Shown one piece after another: positions 27,608 to 36,058 of a stretch of DNA of 64,000 nucleotides. The translations under genes and the position numbers were made by a program. The number at the start of each line of letters is the position of its first letter. The first letter of the stretch is position 1. Source of the stretch: Paraburkholderia sp. D15 (GTDB lineage Bacteria > Pseudomonadota > Gammaproteobacteria > Burkholderiales > Burkholderiaceae); NCBI RefSeq assembly GCF_029910215.1, contig NZ_CP110395.1:1798001-1862000 (forward strand). Direction: 5' to 3'. The notes under the pieces are model-generated. The model worked only from the letters and a program-made list of their open reading frames with translations, made no database searches and was not told the origin of the DNA.

Positions 27608-28999
27608 ATGAGAACCACCGCCAAAATCGAGGAACTCGATATCTACGTCTGGGAGGGCAAGGCCGACATCGTCGACCGGGTCGCGCGCTGCATGGCGAGC
27701 TTCGACGTCGAAGTGATCCGCGCCGACGACATCGCGATCTCGCCGGAACGCACCGCGCTGCGGCCCTCGCTGGCGATCATCAGCGTGTCGGTGATCGACA
27801 GCGGCGCGCTGATCCTGCGCGACTGGCAGGCCGCCCACGGCATTCCGGTGGTGTGGGTCGGCGCCGCGCCGCGCGATCACGATCCGGCCAGCTACCCGTC
27901 CGAGTACTCGCACATCCTGCCGCTCGATTTCACCTGCGCCGAACTGCGCGGCATGGTGATGAAGCTGGTGGCGCAGATTCGCGCGCACAGTGCCAAGACG
28001 CATGAATCCGACACGATGATCGCCAACTCGGAATGCATGCAGGCGCTGCTGCACGAGGTCGATACCTTCGCCGACTGCGATACGAGCGTGCTGGTGCATG
28101 GCGAGACCGGCGTCGGCAAGGAGCGCATCGCGCAACTGCTGCACGAAAAACATTCGCGCTACGGGCAGGGGCCGTTCGTCGCGGTCAACTGCGGGGCGAT
28201 CCCGGATGGCCTGTTCGAGTCGCTGTTCTTCGGTCACTCGAAGGGCTCGTTCACCGGCGCCGTGGTCGCCCACAAGGGCTACTTCGAACAGGCCGACGGC
28301 GGCACGCTGTTCCTCGACGAAATCGGCGATCTGCCCCTCTACCAGCAGGTCAAGCTGCTGCGTGTGCTCGAAGACAGCGCGGTCACGCGGATCGGCTCGG
28401 CCACGCCGGTCAAACTCGATTTCCGGCTGGTGGCGGCGACCAACAAGGTGCTGCCGCAACTGGTGAAGGACGGCACCTTCCGCGCGGATCTCTACTACCG
28501 GCTCGCGGTGATCGAACTGAAAATTCCGTCGCTGGAAGAGCGCGGCGCTGTCGACAAGATCGCGATCTTCAAGGCCTTCATTGCCCAGGTGGTGGGCGGC
28601 GATCGTTTATCGACGTTGCCGGACCTGCCGTACTGGCTCGCCGACGCCGTCGCCGATACCTACTTCCCCGGCAACGTGCGCGAGTTGCGCAACCTCGCCG
28701 AACGCATCGGCGTGACGGTCCGGCAGATCGGCGCGTGGGATGCGGCGCGTTTGCAACGCCTGCTGGCGCTCGCGCGCACCAGTCAGCCGGTGCCGGCGGA
28801 GAGCGCCGCCGAGGTGCTGGTGGATCGCAGTAAATGGGACATGGCGGAGCGCAACCGCGTGCTCGCGGCGCTCGACGCAAACGGTTGGCGTCGCCAGGAT
28901 ACCGCGCTGCATCTCGGCATCAGCCGCAAGGTTTTGTGGGAGAAGATGCGCAAGTACCAAATTTTCGACGAAGAGCCCGAAACACGCGAAAGTGAGTAA
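27608..28999 (+). CDS. Sigma-54-type transcriptional activator with degenerate receiver domain
   Basis: 463 residues. The N-terminal 125 residues look like a receiver fold, but the phospho-acceptor strand reads [13 protein letters not shown] with no obvious Asp. The AAA+ domain has Walker A GETGVGKE (about 165-172), a loop-1 motif GSFTGA in place of GAFTGA (about 213-218), Walker [11 protein letters not shown] and the R-finger region [12 protein letters not shown] Fis-type helix-turn-helix ends the protein ([19 protein letters not shown]). It starts 9 bases after tadG, so it is probably co-transcribed and may regulate the pilus genes. Confidence 0.9.
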   Translation: MRTTAKIEELDIYVWEGKADIVDRVARCMASFDVEVIRADDIAISPERTALRPSLAIISVSVIDSGALILRDWQAAHGIPVVWVGAAPRDHDPASYPSEYSHILPLDFTCAELRGMVMKLVAQIRAHSAKTHESDTMIANSECMQALLHEVDTFADCDTSVLVHGETGVGKERIAQLLHEKHSRYGQGPFVAVNCGAIPDGLFESLFFGHSKGSFTGAVVAHKGYFEQADGGTLFLDEIGDLPLYQQVKLLRVLEDSAVTRIGSATPVKLDFRLVAATNKVLPQLVKDGTFRADLYYRLAVIELKIPSLEERGAVDKIAIFKAFIAQVVGGDRLSTLPDLPYWLADAVADTYFPGNVRELRNLAERIGVTVRQIGAWDAARLQRLLALARTSQPVPAESAAEVLVDRSKWDMAERNRVLAALDANGWRRQDTALHLGISRKVLWEKMRKYQIFDEEPETRESE

Positions 29000-29046
29000 T
29001 AATGAGACGGTTGTACTAAAACAAAAACTGTTTAAGCAGGAATTAC

Positions 29047-29763
29047 ATGGACCACAAGTCGAAACTACGACAGATTGCCCTGGCCGCTTGCATCGCGTTG
29101 GGGGCTGTGCAAGGCGTGTATGCGCAGGCTCTGCCGGACAGCAGCGCGAGCGCTGGCGTCGTTTCCCAGCCGGGCACGACGACCACGTTGCCGGTCACCA
29201 CGCCTCCCCCGGCGGCCCAGACCACCGCGCTGACGCCGGACGAAGCGAAGCAGTCCGCCGCGGGCAATGTCGCGGAATTGCAGCAGATGATCCACGGTTC
29301 GGATCTCGCGGAATTACGCACCACATATAACGGCAGTTACGGCGCGAGCCTGCTGTTCTACGGCAAGGAAATGACGTACTACGTGGCGTTGTTCCAGCAG
29401 AAGAATTTCTGGCGCGTCATCAAGACGCAGGACGCCACGCGGGCCGATCTGATCTATAAGGATTTCGTGCGCCAGACGCTGCAACTGTCGGACGTCGAGA
29501 TCCGCCGCACGCAGCTCGAAGCGCAGAAGGCCTTCACGGAACGCATGATCGCGTTGCAGCAGGATCGCGCGAACCGTCTGCAGGCCGACCTCGATGTCGC
29601 GCGTCAGCAGCAGACCATCGTCGCGAGCCAGCAGCAGCAGTCGCGTGCGGAAGCGTCGGCGCTGGCTCAGCAGAAGGCCGCCGCGCAGGACCAGTTGCGC
29701 GCGACCCAACGCCAGGTGCGCGATCTTCAGCGTCAGCTGGAAAGCGGTCTGCCGGCGCATTGA
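29047..29763 (+). CDS. DUF2968 family exported coiled-coil protein
   Basis: 238 residues with a signal peptide ending near GVYA-QA. A Thr/Pro-rich linker leads to the DUF2968 core (ELRTTYNGSYGASLLFYGKE, YYVALFQQKNFWRVIKTQD) and a long Gln/Ala/Arg-rich coiled coil to the end (RLQADLDVARQQQTI, AQDQLRATQRQVRDLQRQL). The family is typical of Burkholderia and of unknown function. It lies 47 bases after the sigma-54 activator and precedes a terminator, closing the Tad-region transcription unit. A periplasmic or envelope structural role is only an inference. Confidence 0.85.
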   Translation: MDHKSKLRQIALAACIALGAVQGVYAQALPDSSASAGVVSQPGTTTTLPVTTPPPAAQTTALTPDEAKQSAAGNVAELQQMIHGSDLAELRTTYNGSYGASLLFYGKEMTYYVALFQQKNFWRVIKTQDATRADLIYKDFVRQTLQLSDVEIRRTQLEAQKAFTERMIALQQDRANRLQADLDVARQQQTIVASQQQQSRAEASALAQQKAAAQDQLRATQRQVRDLQRQLESGLPAH

Positions 29764-29830
29764 GCTACGCGGTGAACGGACTGTCGCGCCGCGCGTGATG
29801 GTCTGAGGTCCGCCGCTATCGAATCCGGAA

Positions 29831-29867
29831 AACGTCGCACTGCTTCGGCAGTGGCGGCGTTTTTTTT
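29831..29867 (+). terminator. Terminator closing the Tad-region unit
   Basis: cactgc-TTCG-gcagtg hairpin with a stable UUCG tetraloop, extended by aacg / cgtt pairing across a small internal loop, followed by eight T. Strong intrinsic terminator on the plus strand, 67 bases after the DUF2968 stop. Confidence 0.9.
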
Positions 29868-29954
29868 CGCCTGCGGTTTTGCGCTTCGTTTGTGCGTTGG
29901 TTTGTTCGCTTCGACGTGTTGTGCGTTGCCGCTTCGCAGCCGTTGCGCGGTTCG

Positions 29955-30158
29955 CTAGTGCCGCTTCTTTTCATGCGGCTTCGGGTCGGCCTCCGGCGGC
30001 GAGCGGCGTGGTTCGGTGGTGTCGACGGCGATCGGGTCGCTGGCGGGGAAGCTCTCGTCGAGCGCTTCGTCGAGACGGCTGTCGTCGGATTCGAGCGGCT
30101 TATGCTCGTGCTTGCGCTCGCGAGCGGGATCGTGGGCGGGCTGCTTTCTGCTGGTCAT
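29955..30158 (-). CDS. Small conserved hydrophilic protein with ESFPASDP motif
   Basis: 67-residue, highly charged protein with the motif LDEALDESFPASDPIAVD in the middle. The DE-ESFPASDP pattern is shared by many small proteobacterial proteins of unknown function. No signal peptide or membrane helix. A GGAGC ribosome-binding site precedes the ATG on the minus strand. Rich in Pro, Glu, Lys and His, so probably unstructured. Monocistronic. Confidence 0.72.
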   Translation of the reverse strand: MTSRKQPAHDPARERKHEHKPLESDDSRLDEALDESFPASDPIAVDTTEPRRSPPEADPKPHEKKRH

Positions 30159-30470
30159 GGCGTGCTCCGTTCTATCGAGGGCGGTGATTCAGCATAGTGC
30201 ATCGACGGGGGCGGCGAACATCGGCCGAACGGCCTAAGACGCTGATTCACGACGCGAAGCCATGACGTCCGCCCGCGACGCCGCTTCAAATCATCTGGCA
30301 TGAACTCGTTCTGTGTGTGTCGCCGGCCGGTGCAAACCGGCATTCTCTCTCAACCGGCGCGAGCATCGTCCGCGCAGCGTAAGCGCTGAGCATGACGCAA
30401 CCGGCACACGCGTGCGCTCGCGACGCTACACGACCTCATCATGCAGCGAACTCATCAGACAGCGAACGAC
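30159..30470. other. Divergent intergenic region
   Basis: About 312 bases between two small divergent genes. No additional gene, repeat or convincing promoter is visible. The in-frame ATG at 30441 could be an alternative, longer start for the next gene. Confidence 0.35.
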
Positions 30471-30698
30471 ATGAACCGGAACAAACCCGCGGGCGCGCAA
30501 CGCTTCAACGCGTTACACGTCGTCGAGGCGGAACTGGAACATCTGGATTGGGCGACCCGGCAGCCGGCGCTCAGCATGCTCGACGCCGGATACTGGCGGC
30601 GTCGCGTGATGGCGGTGAAGTGCGGGTTCGAATTGACCGAGCAGCAGCTGCTGCGTCTGGAGAAGATCTTGTTGCGGCTCGGCTATCCGACGGAATAG
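30471..30698 (+). CDS. Small conserved-looking hypothetical protein
   Basis: 75 residues (85 if ATG 30441 is used). It has a compact, globular look: NALHVVEAELEHLDWATRQPALSML, DAGYWRRRVMAVK and a C-terminal helix LTEQQLLRLEKILLRLGYP. No signal or membrane segment. Upstream Shine-Dalgarno signals are weak for both starts. I do not recognise the family. The amphipathic sequence and absence of a better frame support a real gene. Confidence 0.6.
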   Translation: MNRNKPAGAQRFNALHVVEAELEHLDWATRQPALSMLDAGYWRRRVMAVKCGFELTEQQLLRLEKILLRLGYPTE

Positions 30699-30727
30699 CC
30701 GAGCGTTGAAGCGGAAGGCAGAACGGC

Positions 30728-31219
30728 TTATTCGCTGCTGCCGTGGCCGCCGTTATTGCCACCATGATTGCCGCCGCCGTGGTTGCCACCGTCGCCGCCG
30801 CCCGTGCCGAACAGCCGGCGGCGGCGCGTGACCACGACCGGACCGTCGGACGAACTGCCGCGCTCGGACGGCGGGCGGTCCGACGACGGCGCGCCATACG
30901 ACTCGCGCGGCTCACGCGGTTCACGATGATCGCGCGGCTCACGCGAGCCATGCGGACCGCGCGTGGTGTGTTCGCCATGCGAAGGCCGCCCGGCGCGCGG
31001 CGCGGGACGCGTGCCCGTATCGAGCTGGATGGTCGAGATCGCGCGCTTGTAGATGCCTTGCAGGCCGACAGGCGTGCGCAGCATCACCAGGTACTGATCG
31101 AACGACTCGATGCACCCGGTCAGGCGAATGCCGTTGACGAGGTAAATTTCGACGCGCTTACGCTCTTTGCGCGCAGCGTTCATGAAGTCGTTTTGCGGAT
31201 GCGATTCTGCGGAAGCCAT
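30728..31219 (-). CDS. hfq2: Second Hfq-type RNA chaperone with long Gly-rich tail (Hfq2)
   Basis: 163 residues. The first 70 or so form an Sm/Hfq domain: [39 protein letters not shown] and YKRAISTIQ, the last matching the Hfq signature YKHAIST with His replaced by Arg. A long disordered tail follows, with Arg/Glu/Pro repeats ([15 protein letters not shown]) and a Gly/Asn/His-rich end ([13 protein letters not shown]). Burkholderia species are known to carry a canonical Hfq and a longer Hfq2. ATG 31219 is preferred to the TTG two codons earlier. Likely role: small-RNA binding and post-transcriptional control. Confidence 0.9.
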   Translation of the reverse strand: MASAESHPQNDFMNAARKERKRVEIYLVNGIRLTGCIESFDQYLVMLRTPVGLQGIYKRAISTIQLDTGTRPAPRAGRPSHGEHTTRGPHGSREPRDHREPREPRESYGAPSSDRPPSERGSSSDGPVVVTRRRRLFGTGGGDGGNHGGGNHGGNNGGHGSSE

Positions 31220-31588
31220 GGACAAGTCAGGTTAGAAAGACGATTGTTCGCCGCGATTCTACCCTGTGTGGGGGCGGAACGCGTCGGCGGGCGAACTCTC
31301 CGACCACTATAACGGCTTGTGCGCACATAAGCATCTGATAACTATTGGCTGTAACGTTGCGTTACGAATCTGCTGACTAATGGCGCATTGTTCCAGCCGG
31401 GCTCGCATTTCGGGCAACGATCCACGCATCGGTGGCGGAAAAAGATAGCGTGTCGCGCGTTGCCGGGCGGAATAAAACGCCGCTGGTCCACGTTATGACA
31501 GACATGGCGACGCCGCATCCCGCGCGCGGCCAGTCGACTCCGGGCACGCAACTGCCGCGGAGCGCTCATCAGGATCAGGAGACGCATC
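31220..31588. promoter_or_regulatory. Divergent regulatory region between hfq2 and the ECF unit
   Basis: About 370 bases, no gene supported. It holds a perfect inverted repeat gtaacg-ttg-cgttac (31351-31365) and a TATAGT-like -10 for the minus strand (31306-31311) that could serve hfq2, though the -35 is unconvincing. The inverted repeat resembles the cgtaacg elements upstream of flp. Confidence 0.4.
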
Positions 31589-31741
31589 ATGAAACCGTTC
31601 CGCCTCGTTTCCGCATGCTTCGTCGTGCTGGCGCTCGCGCTGGGTACGCTCGCGACGAGCGGCTGCACCTCGGCGACCGACGCCGGCGCTTCGAGTAGCA
31701 GCGGCACCAGCGGCAGCAGCGGCAGCAGCGGCGGCTACTGA
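31589..31741 (+). CDS. Small lipoprotein preceding the ECF sigma factor
   Basis: 50 residues. A classic lipoprotein signal (MKPFRLVSACFVVLALALG) ends in ATSGC, and the mature part is a 24-residue Ser/Gly/Thr-rich tail. AGGAGA lies 7 bases upstream of ATG. It ends 38 bases before the ATG of the ECF sigma gene, so the three genes probably form one unit. It may be a sensor or target of the sigma system, but that is inference. Too short for standard gene callers with a 60-residue cut-off. Confidence 0.72.
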   Translation: MKPFRLVSACFVVLALALGTLATSGCTSATDAGASSSSGTSGSSGSSGGY

Positions 31742-31779
31742 ATGATCGCGTGCAGCGTCACGAGGGTGTCGCGCATCGG

Positions 31780-32310
31780 ATGACGTTCGAAGCCGAAGTG
31801 ATCTCCTGGCTCCCGCAACTGCGCCGCTACGCGCGCGCACTGACGGGCGACCGCGCATGGGCCGACGACCTCGTACAGGACACGGCGGAGCGTGCGCTCG
31901 CCCGTTGGTCGGCGTTCCGGCCGAACAGCAATCTGCGCGCATGGCTGCTGACGATCCTGCGGCATCTGTATATCGATCAACTACGCAGCCGCCGCGAGAT
32001 CGCCGTCGATGAAGACAGCGCGCCGTGGCGCAATCTCGAAGCGCCGCGCGGCGAGGTGGACGGTCTGGTGCTGCGCGACGTGCAGCGCGCGCTGTATTGT
32101 CTGCCGCTGGAGCAACGCGAGGTGTTGCTGCTGATCGGCGTGGAGGAACTGTCGTATCAGGAAGCGTCGCGCGCGCTCGGCGTGCCGGTCGGCACGGTGA
32201 TGTCGCGGCTCTCGCGGGCGCGCGAACATCTGCGTGCGTTGTTGACGGAAGGGCCGGCGCTCGAGCCGGCGCGCAAGACTCCGCCGTTGAAAGTGGTGAG
32301 AAACCCGTGA
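31780..32310 (+). CDS. ECF-family RNA polymerase sigma factor
   Basis: 176 residues with the two conserved ECF domains: sigma-2 (LRRYARALTGDRAWADDLVQDTAERAL, NSNLRAWLLTILRHLYID) and sigma-4 (YCLPLEQREVLLLIGVEELS, YQEASRALGVPVGTVMSRLSRAREHL). No N-terminal 1.1 region. ATG 31780 is used; a GTG at 31750 would add 10 residues. Its stop codon overlaps the start of the anti-sigma gene (GTGATGA), a typical arrangement for coupled sigma/anti-sigma pairs. It should direct transcription of an envelope-stress-type regulon. Confidence 0.93.
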   Translation: MTFEAEVISWLPQLRRYARALTGDRAWADDLVQDTAERALARWSAFRPNSNLRAWLLTILRHLYIDQLRSRREIAVDEDSAPWRNLEAPRGEVDGLVLRDVQRALYCLPLEQREVLLLIGVEELSYQEASRALGVPVGTVMSRLSRAREHLRALLTEGPALEPARKTPPLKVVRNP

Positions 32311-33155
32311 TGAATAACGACGACCACGATACCGGCCAGCCCGACGGGCTCGATCCGCGAACGCTGTCGGCGTATGTCGACGACGAATTGCCGGGCGACG
32401 AACGCGCGGCGCTCGAAGCGCGGCTCGAACGCGATCCGCGCGCGGCCGCGCGGGTGGCGGCGTGGCGCGCGCAGAACGCGGCGCTGCGGGCCTTGTGCGG
32501 GGTGCCGCGCGGCGGCCTGCGCGACACCCCCGGCGCGCGCGCCGCTGTCGATGGGGACGCCGCTTTCGTCGTCGTGCGGCGGGCGGCGCCGTGGTGGCAG
32601 CGCGCCGGCATCGCCGCGTGCTGGCTCGCGGCCGGCGCCGGTCTCGCGCTCGCCCTGGGGCCGCTCGCGCCGCGACTGACGAACGGCGCGTGGGACGGTC
32701 TCGGCGGCCGCACGCCGGGTTTCGCGCAGCGCGCCGACATCGCGTATGCGGTGTACACGCCGGAGCGCCGGCATCCGGTGGAAGTCGCGGCGAGCGACGA
32801 GGAACATCTGATCAGCTGGCTCTCCAAACGCCTGAACCGGAATCTGTCCGTGCCGTCGTTGCAGGAGTACGGTTACTCGCTGGTGGGCGGCCGTCTGTTG
32901 CCGGGCGAAGCGGGGCCCGCCGCGCAGTTCATGTACGAGAACGCGCACGGCGCGCGTCTGACGTTGTACGTGACCGGCACCGCGCGCGATGAAACCAAGT
33001 TCCGGCTGTTTCGCGAAGGCAATCGCCGGACCTTCTACTGGATCAGCGACGGCATGGGCTACGCGCTATCCGGGCCGATCGCGGAGGGCAAGCTGCGGTC
33101 GATCGCCGTCGATGTATGCAGCGCGCTGGGCGGCAAACCGGAGGCGTGGCAGTGA
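32310..33155 (+). CDS. Membrane-anchored anti-sigma factor
   Basis: 281 residues. The N-terminal cytoplasmic domain is an anti-sigma type (LSAYVDDELPGDERAALEARLERD), then a single transmembrane helix (AGIAACWLAAGAGLALALG, about residues 96-114) and a periplasmic domain ending in LRSIAVDVCSALGG. It lacks the zinc-binding HxxxCxxC motif of ZAS factors. The gene overlaps the ECF sigma stop, indicating coupled synthesis. It is expected to bind and inhibit the ECF sigma until an envelope signal releases it. Confidence 0.88.
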   Translation: MNNDDHDTGQPDGLDPRTLSAYVDDELPGDERAALEARLERDPRAAARVAAWRAQNAALRALCGVPRGGLRDTPGARAAVDGDAAFVVVRRAAPWWQRAGIAACWLAAGAGLALALGPLAPRLTNGAWDGLGGRTPGFAQRADIAYAVYTPERRHPVEVAASDEEHLISWLSKRLNRNLSVPSLQEYGYSLVGGRLLPGEAGPAAQFMYENAHGARLTLYVTGTARDETKFRLFREGNRRTFYWISDGMGYALSGPIAEGKLRSIAVDVCSALGGKPEAWQ

Positions 33156-33434
33156 CGCGCGGCGCGCGCATGAAAACGCGCGCAAACTGTAGTTTCGTTG
33201 TCGGGCCACGAGCGCGGCAACCATCATCGCAACAAGCGGTAACGAAACAACCGCGCCCGGTTTCGCGCCAACCGGAATAGCGCCGCGCGACGATTCGTTT
33301 ACTGCTTGCTGGAACACGTCACGACCTGCCCGCGCAGGCCGCGGCGACGGTTCGAGCAAGGCAAACCGGCGGGGTCTTTACGGCGTCGGCGCCCGCTAGG
33401 CGCCGCGACGCCGATGCGTCGAGGTAGCGACATC

Positions 33435-33917
33435 ATGCTCACATTTCATCGATCCGGCACACGGCTCGGCGGCACGCTCACGGTCCTGTGTCTCAGCGCG
33501 TCATGCGCCGCGACGGCGGCCGCGCAATCCGACGACAATCCAACCGCGACCGACACGACGACGTGCCGCTTCGTCGTCGGGCAGGCGGAAATCGACGGCG
33601 TCATGCAACAGGTCAGCGGCCGCGCGTGCCTGCAATCCGACGGCAGCTGGCGGATCGTCGCGGACGATCCCGGCGCGCTCGCGTTCAGCGGCGACCCGGT
33701 CTACTACTACGATCCCTGGTACTGGGGACCGCCGGTGATAGTGGGCGCGGGCGTGTCGTTCGTGTTTATCGACCGCCTTCATCATGTTCATCATCTGGAC
33801 CACGTGCGTTACGTGCGCGGGCCGTATGGCGCCGGTGTGCGCGGCGTGTGGCGCGGTGGCGCGCCGGCGCACGTGTGGAACGGCGCGTCGCGAGGCGGGG
33901 GAGGAATGCGCCGGTGA
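33435..33917 (+). CDS. Exported His/Tyr/Gly-rich protein of unknown function
   Basis: 160 residues with a signal peptide ending near AATAAAQ-SD. The mature part has a conserved-looking start (TCRFVVGQAEIDGVMQQVSG, ACLQSDGSWRIVADDP), a Tyr/Trp-rich stretch (PVYYYDPWYWGPPVIVG), then a His-rich segment (HHVHHLDHVRYVRG) and a Gly/Arg tail. The His cluster could bind metals, which is speculation. Its last 4 bases overlap the start of the flavoenzyme gene, implying translational coupling. I do not recognise a family. Confidence 0.72.
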   Translation: MLTFHRSGTRLGGTLTVLCLSASCAATAAAQSDDNPTATDTTTCRFVVGQAEIDGVMQQVSGRACLQSDGSWRIVADDPGALAFSGDPVYYYDPWYWGPPVIVGAGVSFVFIDRLHHVHHLDHVRYVRGPYGAGVRGVWRGGAPAHVWNGASRGGGGMRR

Positions 33918-35515
33918 ATCAACCGATCACGCCACCGATTACGCCAGCCCCGGTCACCGCCGCGCAATTCGACCGCGCGCTCGCCGGCTGGCGCGCGATC
34001 GTCGGCGAGCCGCACGTGCTGACCTCGGCCGCCGATCTCGCCGCGTACCGCGATCCGTTCGCGTTCGGCGGAACGGACGAGCACGACACGTTCGCGGCCA
34101 GCGCGGCGCTGCGGCCCGCATCCGTCGACGAGATTCGCGCCGTGCTACGGATTGCCAATCAATTCCGCATTCCGCTGTGGACGGTATCGACCGGCCGTAA
34201 TTTCGCGTACGGCGGCGCGGCGCCGCGCCTGTCCGGCTCGGTCGTGCTCGACCTGCAGCGGATGAACCGCATCGTCGAAGTGAACGAGACGCTGGCCTAT
34301 GCGCTGGTCGAGCCTGGCGTGAGCTACTTCGATCTGCATGCGCATCTGCGCGCCAACGGCATCAGGCTCTGGGTCGATCCACCCGCGTCCGGCTGGGGCA
34401 GCGTGGTCGGCAATACGCTCGAACGCGGCTTCGGCTACACCGACTATGGCGATCACGCGGCGACGCAGTGCGGGATGGAAGTCGTGCTCGCCAACGGCGA
34501 CGTGGTGCGCACCGGCATGGGCGCGATCGATACCGGCACCGCGTGGCAGGTGTACCGGCCGGGTTACGGGCCGTCGTTCGACGCGATGTTCATGCAGTCG
34601 AACTTCGGCATCGTCACCAGACTGGGCGTCTGGCTGATGCCCGCGCCGCCCGCGTATCTGCTCGGCGAGATCCAGTTTCAGCACGAGACGGATCTCGACG
34701 CGATCGTCGACACGTTGCGGCCGCTGCGGCTCGACGACACGATCCGCAACCACGCGGTGATCGAAGGCGGTCTGCGGCGCGCGGCGGGATTGTCGGCGCG
34801 TTCCAGGTGGTACGACGGCCCGGGTGCGATGCCGGAAAGCGCGGTGACGGCGATGCTGCGCGAACTGAACGTCGGCCGCTGGAATCTGCATTTCGCGCTA
34901 TATGGCACGCCGGAACTGATCGACGCGCGTTACGCGCTGGTGCGCCGCGCGTTCGCCCGCATTCCCGGCGCGCGCTTTCTCGCGACGCGTTATGCGGGCG
35001 ATGCGCAACCCGTCGATGGCGGCGACCGCAACCTCGCGGGCATTCCGGCGATGAGCGCGTTTCGCATGCTCGACTGGCGCGGCGGCGCGGGCGCGCATGT
35101 GGACTTCGCGCCGGTGTGCCCGGCGAGCGGTCGCGACGCGCTGCGTCAGTACACGATGGTCAAGACGCGCGCGGCGGAATACGGCTTCGATTACTACGGC
35201 GGGTTCACGGCGGGCACGCGGCATCTGCATCACATTTTCGCGGCGATCTTCGATCGCGACGACGCGCAGCAGACGGAACAGGCGGGCGCGCTGCTGCGCT
35301 CGTTGATGAGCGATGCGCGCGCGGCCGGGTACGGGCAATATCGTGCGCATCTCGCGTACATGGATTTCGCGGCGGCGCAGTACGGATTCAACGACGGCGC
35401 GTTGCTGCGTTTGTCGGAAACGATCAAGGACGCGCTCGATCCGAACGGAATCCTCGCGCCCGGCAAGCAGGGGATCTGGCCGGCGGCGTGGCGGGATCGG
35501 CGGGGGTATACGTAA
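33914..35515 (+). CDS. FAD-dependent oxidase/dehydrogenase of the VAO/p-cresol methylhydroxylase family
   Basis: 533 residues. The PCMH-type FAD-binding domain occupies the N-terminal half (RIPLWTVSTGRNFAYGGAAP, VVLDLQRMNRIVEV, GSVVGNTLERGFGYTDYG), and the C-terminal substrate-cap domain ends with ALDPNGILAPGKQGIWP, a VAO/PCMH hallmark. It should oxidise a phenolic or similar alcohol or amine substrate, not identified here. I start at GTG 33914 because GGGGAGGAA sits 8 bases upstream and no ATG fits. No cytochrome c partner gene is adjacent, so an oxidase acting with oxygen is more likely than a PchF-type dehydrogenase. No signal peptide. Confidence 0.87.
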   Translation: MNQPITPPITPAPVTAAQFDRALAGWRAIVGEPHVLTSAADLAAYRDPFAFGGTDEHDTFAASAALRPASVDEIRAVLRIANQFRIPLWTVSTGRNFAYGGAAPRLSGSVVLDLQRMNRIVEVNETLAYALVEPGVSYFDLHAHLRANGIRLWVDPPASGWGSVVGNTLERGFGYTDYGDHAATQCGMEVVLANGDVVRTGMGAIDTGTAWQVYRPGYGPSFDAMFMQSNFGIVTRLGVWLMPAPPAYLLGEIQFQHETDLDAIVDTLRPLRLDDTIRNHAVIEGGLRRAAGLSARSRWYDGPGAMPESAVTAMLRELNVGRWNLHFALYGTPELIDARYALVRRAFARIPGARFLATRYAGDAQPVDGGDRNLAGIPAMSAFRMLDWRGGAGAHVDFAPVCPASGRDALRQYTMVKTRAAEYGFDYYGGFTAGTRHLHHIFAAIFDRDDAQQTEQAGALLRSLMSDARAAGYGQYRAHLAYMDFAAAQYGFNDGALLRLSETIKDALDPNGILAPGKQGIWPAAWRDRRGYT

Positions 35516-35587
35516 GCGCGTAAGCGCGTCAGAGCGTGAGCGGCGTGCACGAACTTCGCGAATGGATCGCGGCAAGGAAATCAGGCG

Positions 35588-36058
35588 ATGAAGCGGCGCA
35601 CTTTCATGATGAGCAGCGTGTGGTTCCCGGTCGTGCCGGAGCGCAACGCGTGGCCGTGGCGCAGGCCTGCGAGCCGGGGTGCGCTGGCGATCGCCGACAT
35701 GACATTGCCGCAAGGCCGCGCGTTTGCCCGCTCCATGCGACGACTCGGCGTGCCGGTTCTCGACCTGAGCGGCGACATCGGCGCGCTGTGGTATTCGACA
35801 CTCGCGCCGCTTTTGCACGAAACGGAAACCGCATCCGCATCCGCAATTTCAGCACCGGACATGCGCCCCATTCTGCTCGGCTGCACGCGAGACTCGGACC
35901 ACTTCGTCCTCGCGCACCTCGCGGCACGCGCGGGCTATCGCGTCGTGAGCAACGATAACGCCGGTACGACGCCCGCAGGCGCCGGCCACACCGCGATCAG
36001 AACTTATACGCCTTGTTCTTCGGATCGAAGGTCGAATCGTCGAAGGTCTTCGGCGTAA
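35588..36058 (+). CDS. Hypothetical protein, convergent and overlapping with the DUF1571 gene
   Basis: 156 residues starting MKRRTFMMSSVWFPVVPERN; not recognised. The central part looks globular (MTLPQGRAFARSMRRLGVPVLDLSGDIGALWY, split here for display; PILLGCTRDSDHFVLAHLAARAG), while the last 20 or so residues are Arg/Ser-rich and antisense to the 3' end of the DUF1571 gene, which it overlaps by 62 bases. The true product may therefore have lost its original stop codon. Moderate confidence. Confidence 0.5.
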   Translation: MKRRTFMMSSVWFPVVPERNAWPWRRPASRGALAIADMTLPQGRAFARSMRRLGVPVLDLSGDIGALWYSTLAPLLHETETASASAISAPDMRPILLGCTRDSDHFVLAHLAARAGYRVVSNDNAGTTPAGAGHTAIRTYTPCSSDRRSNRRRSSA

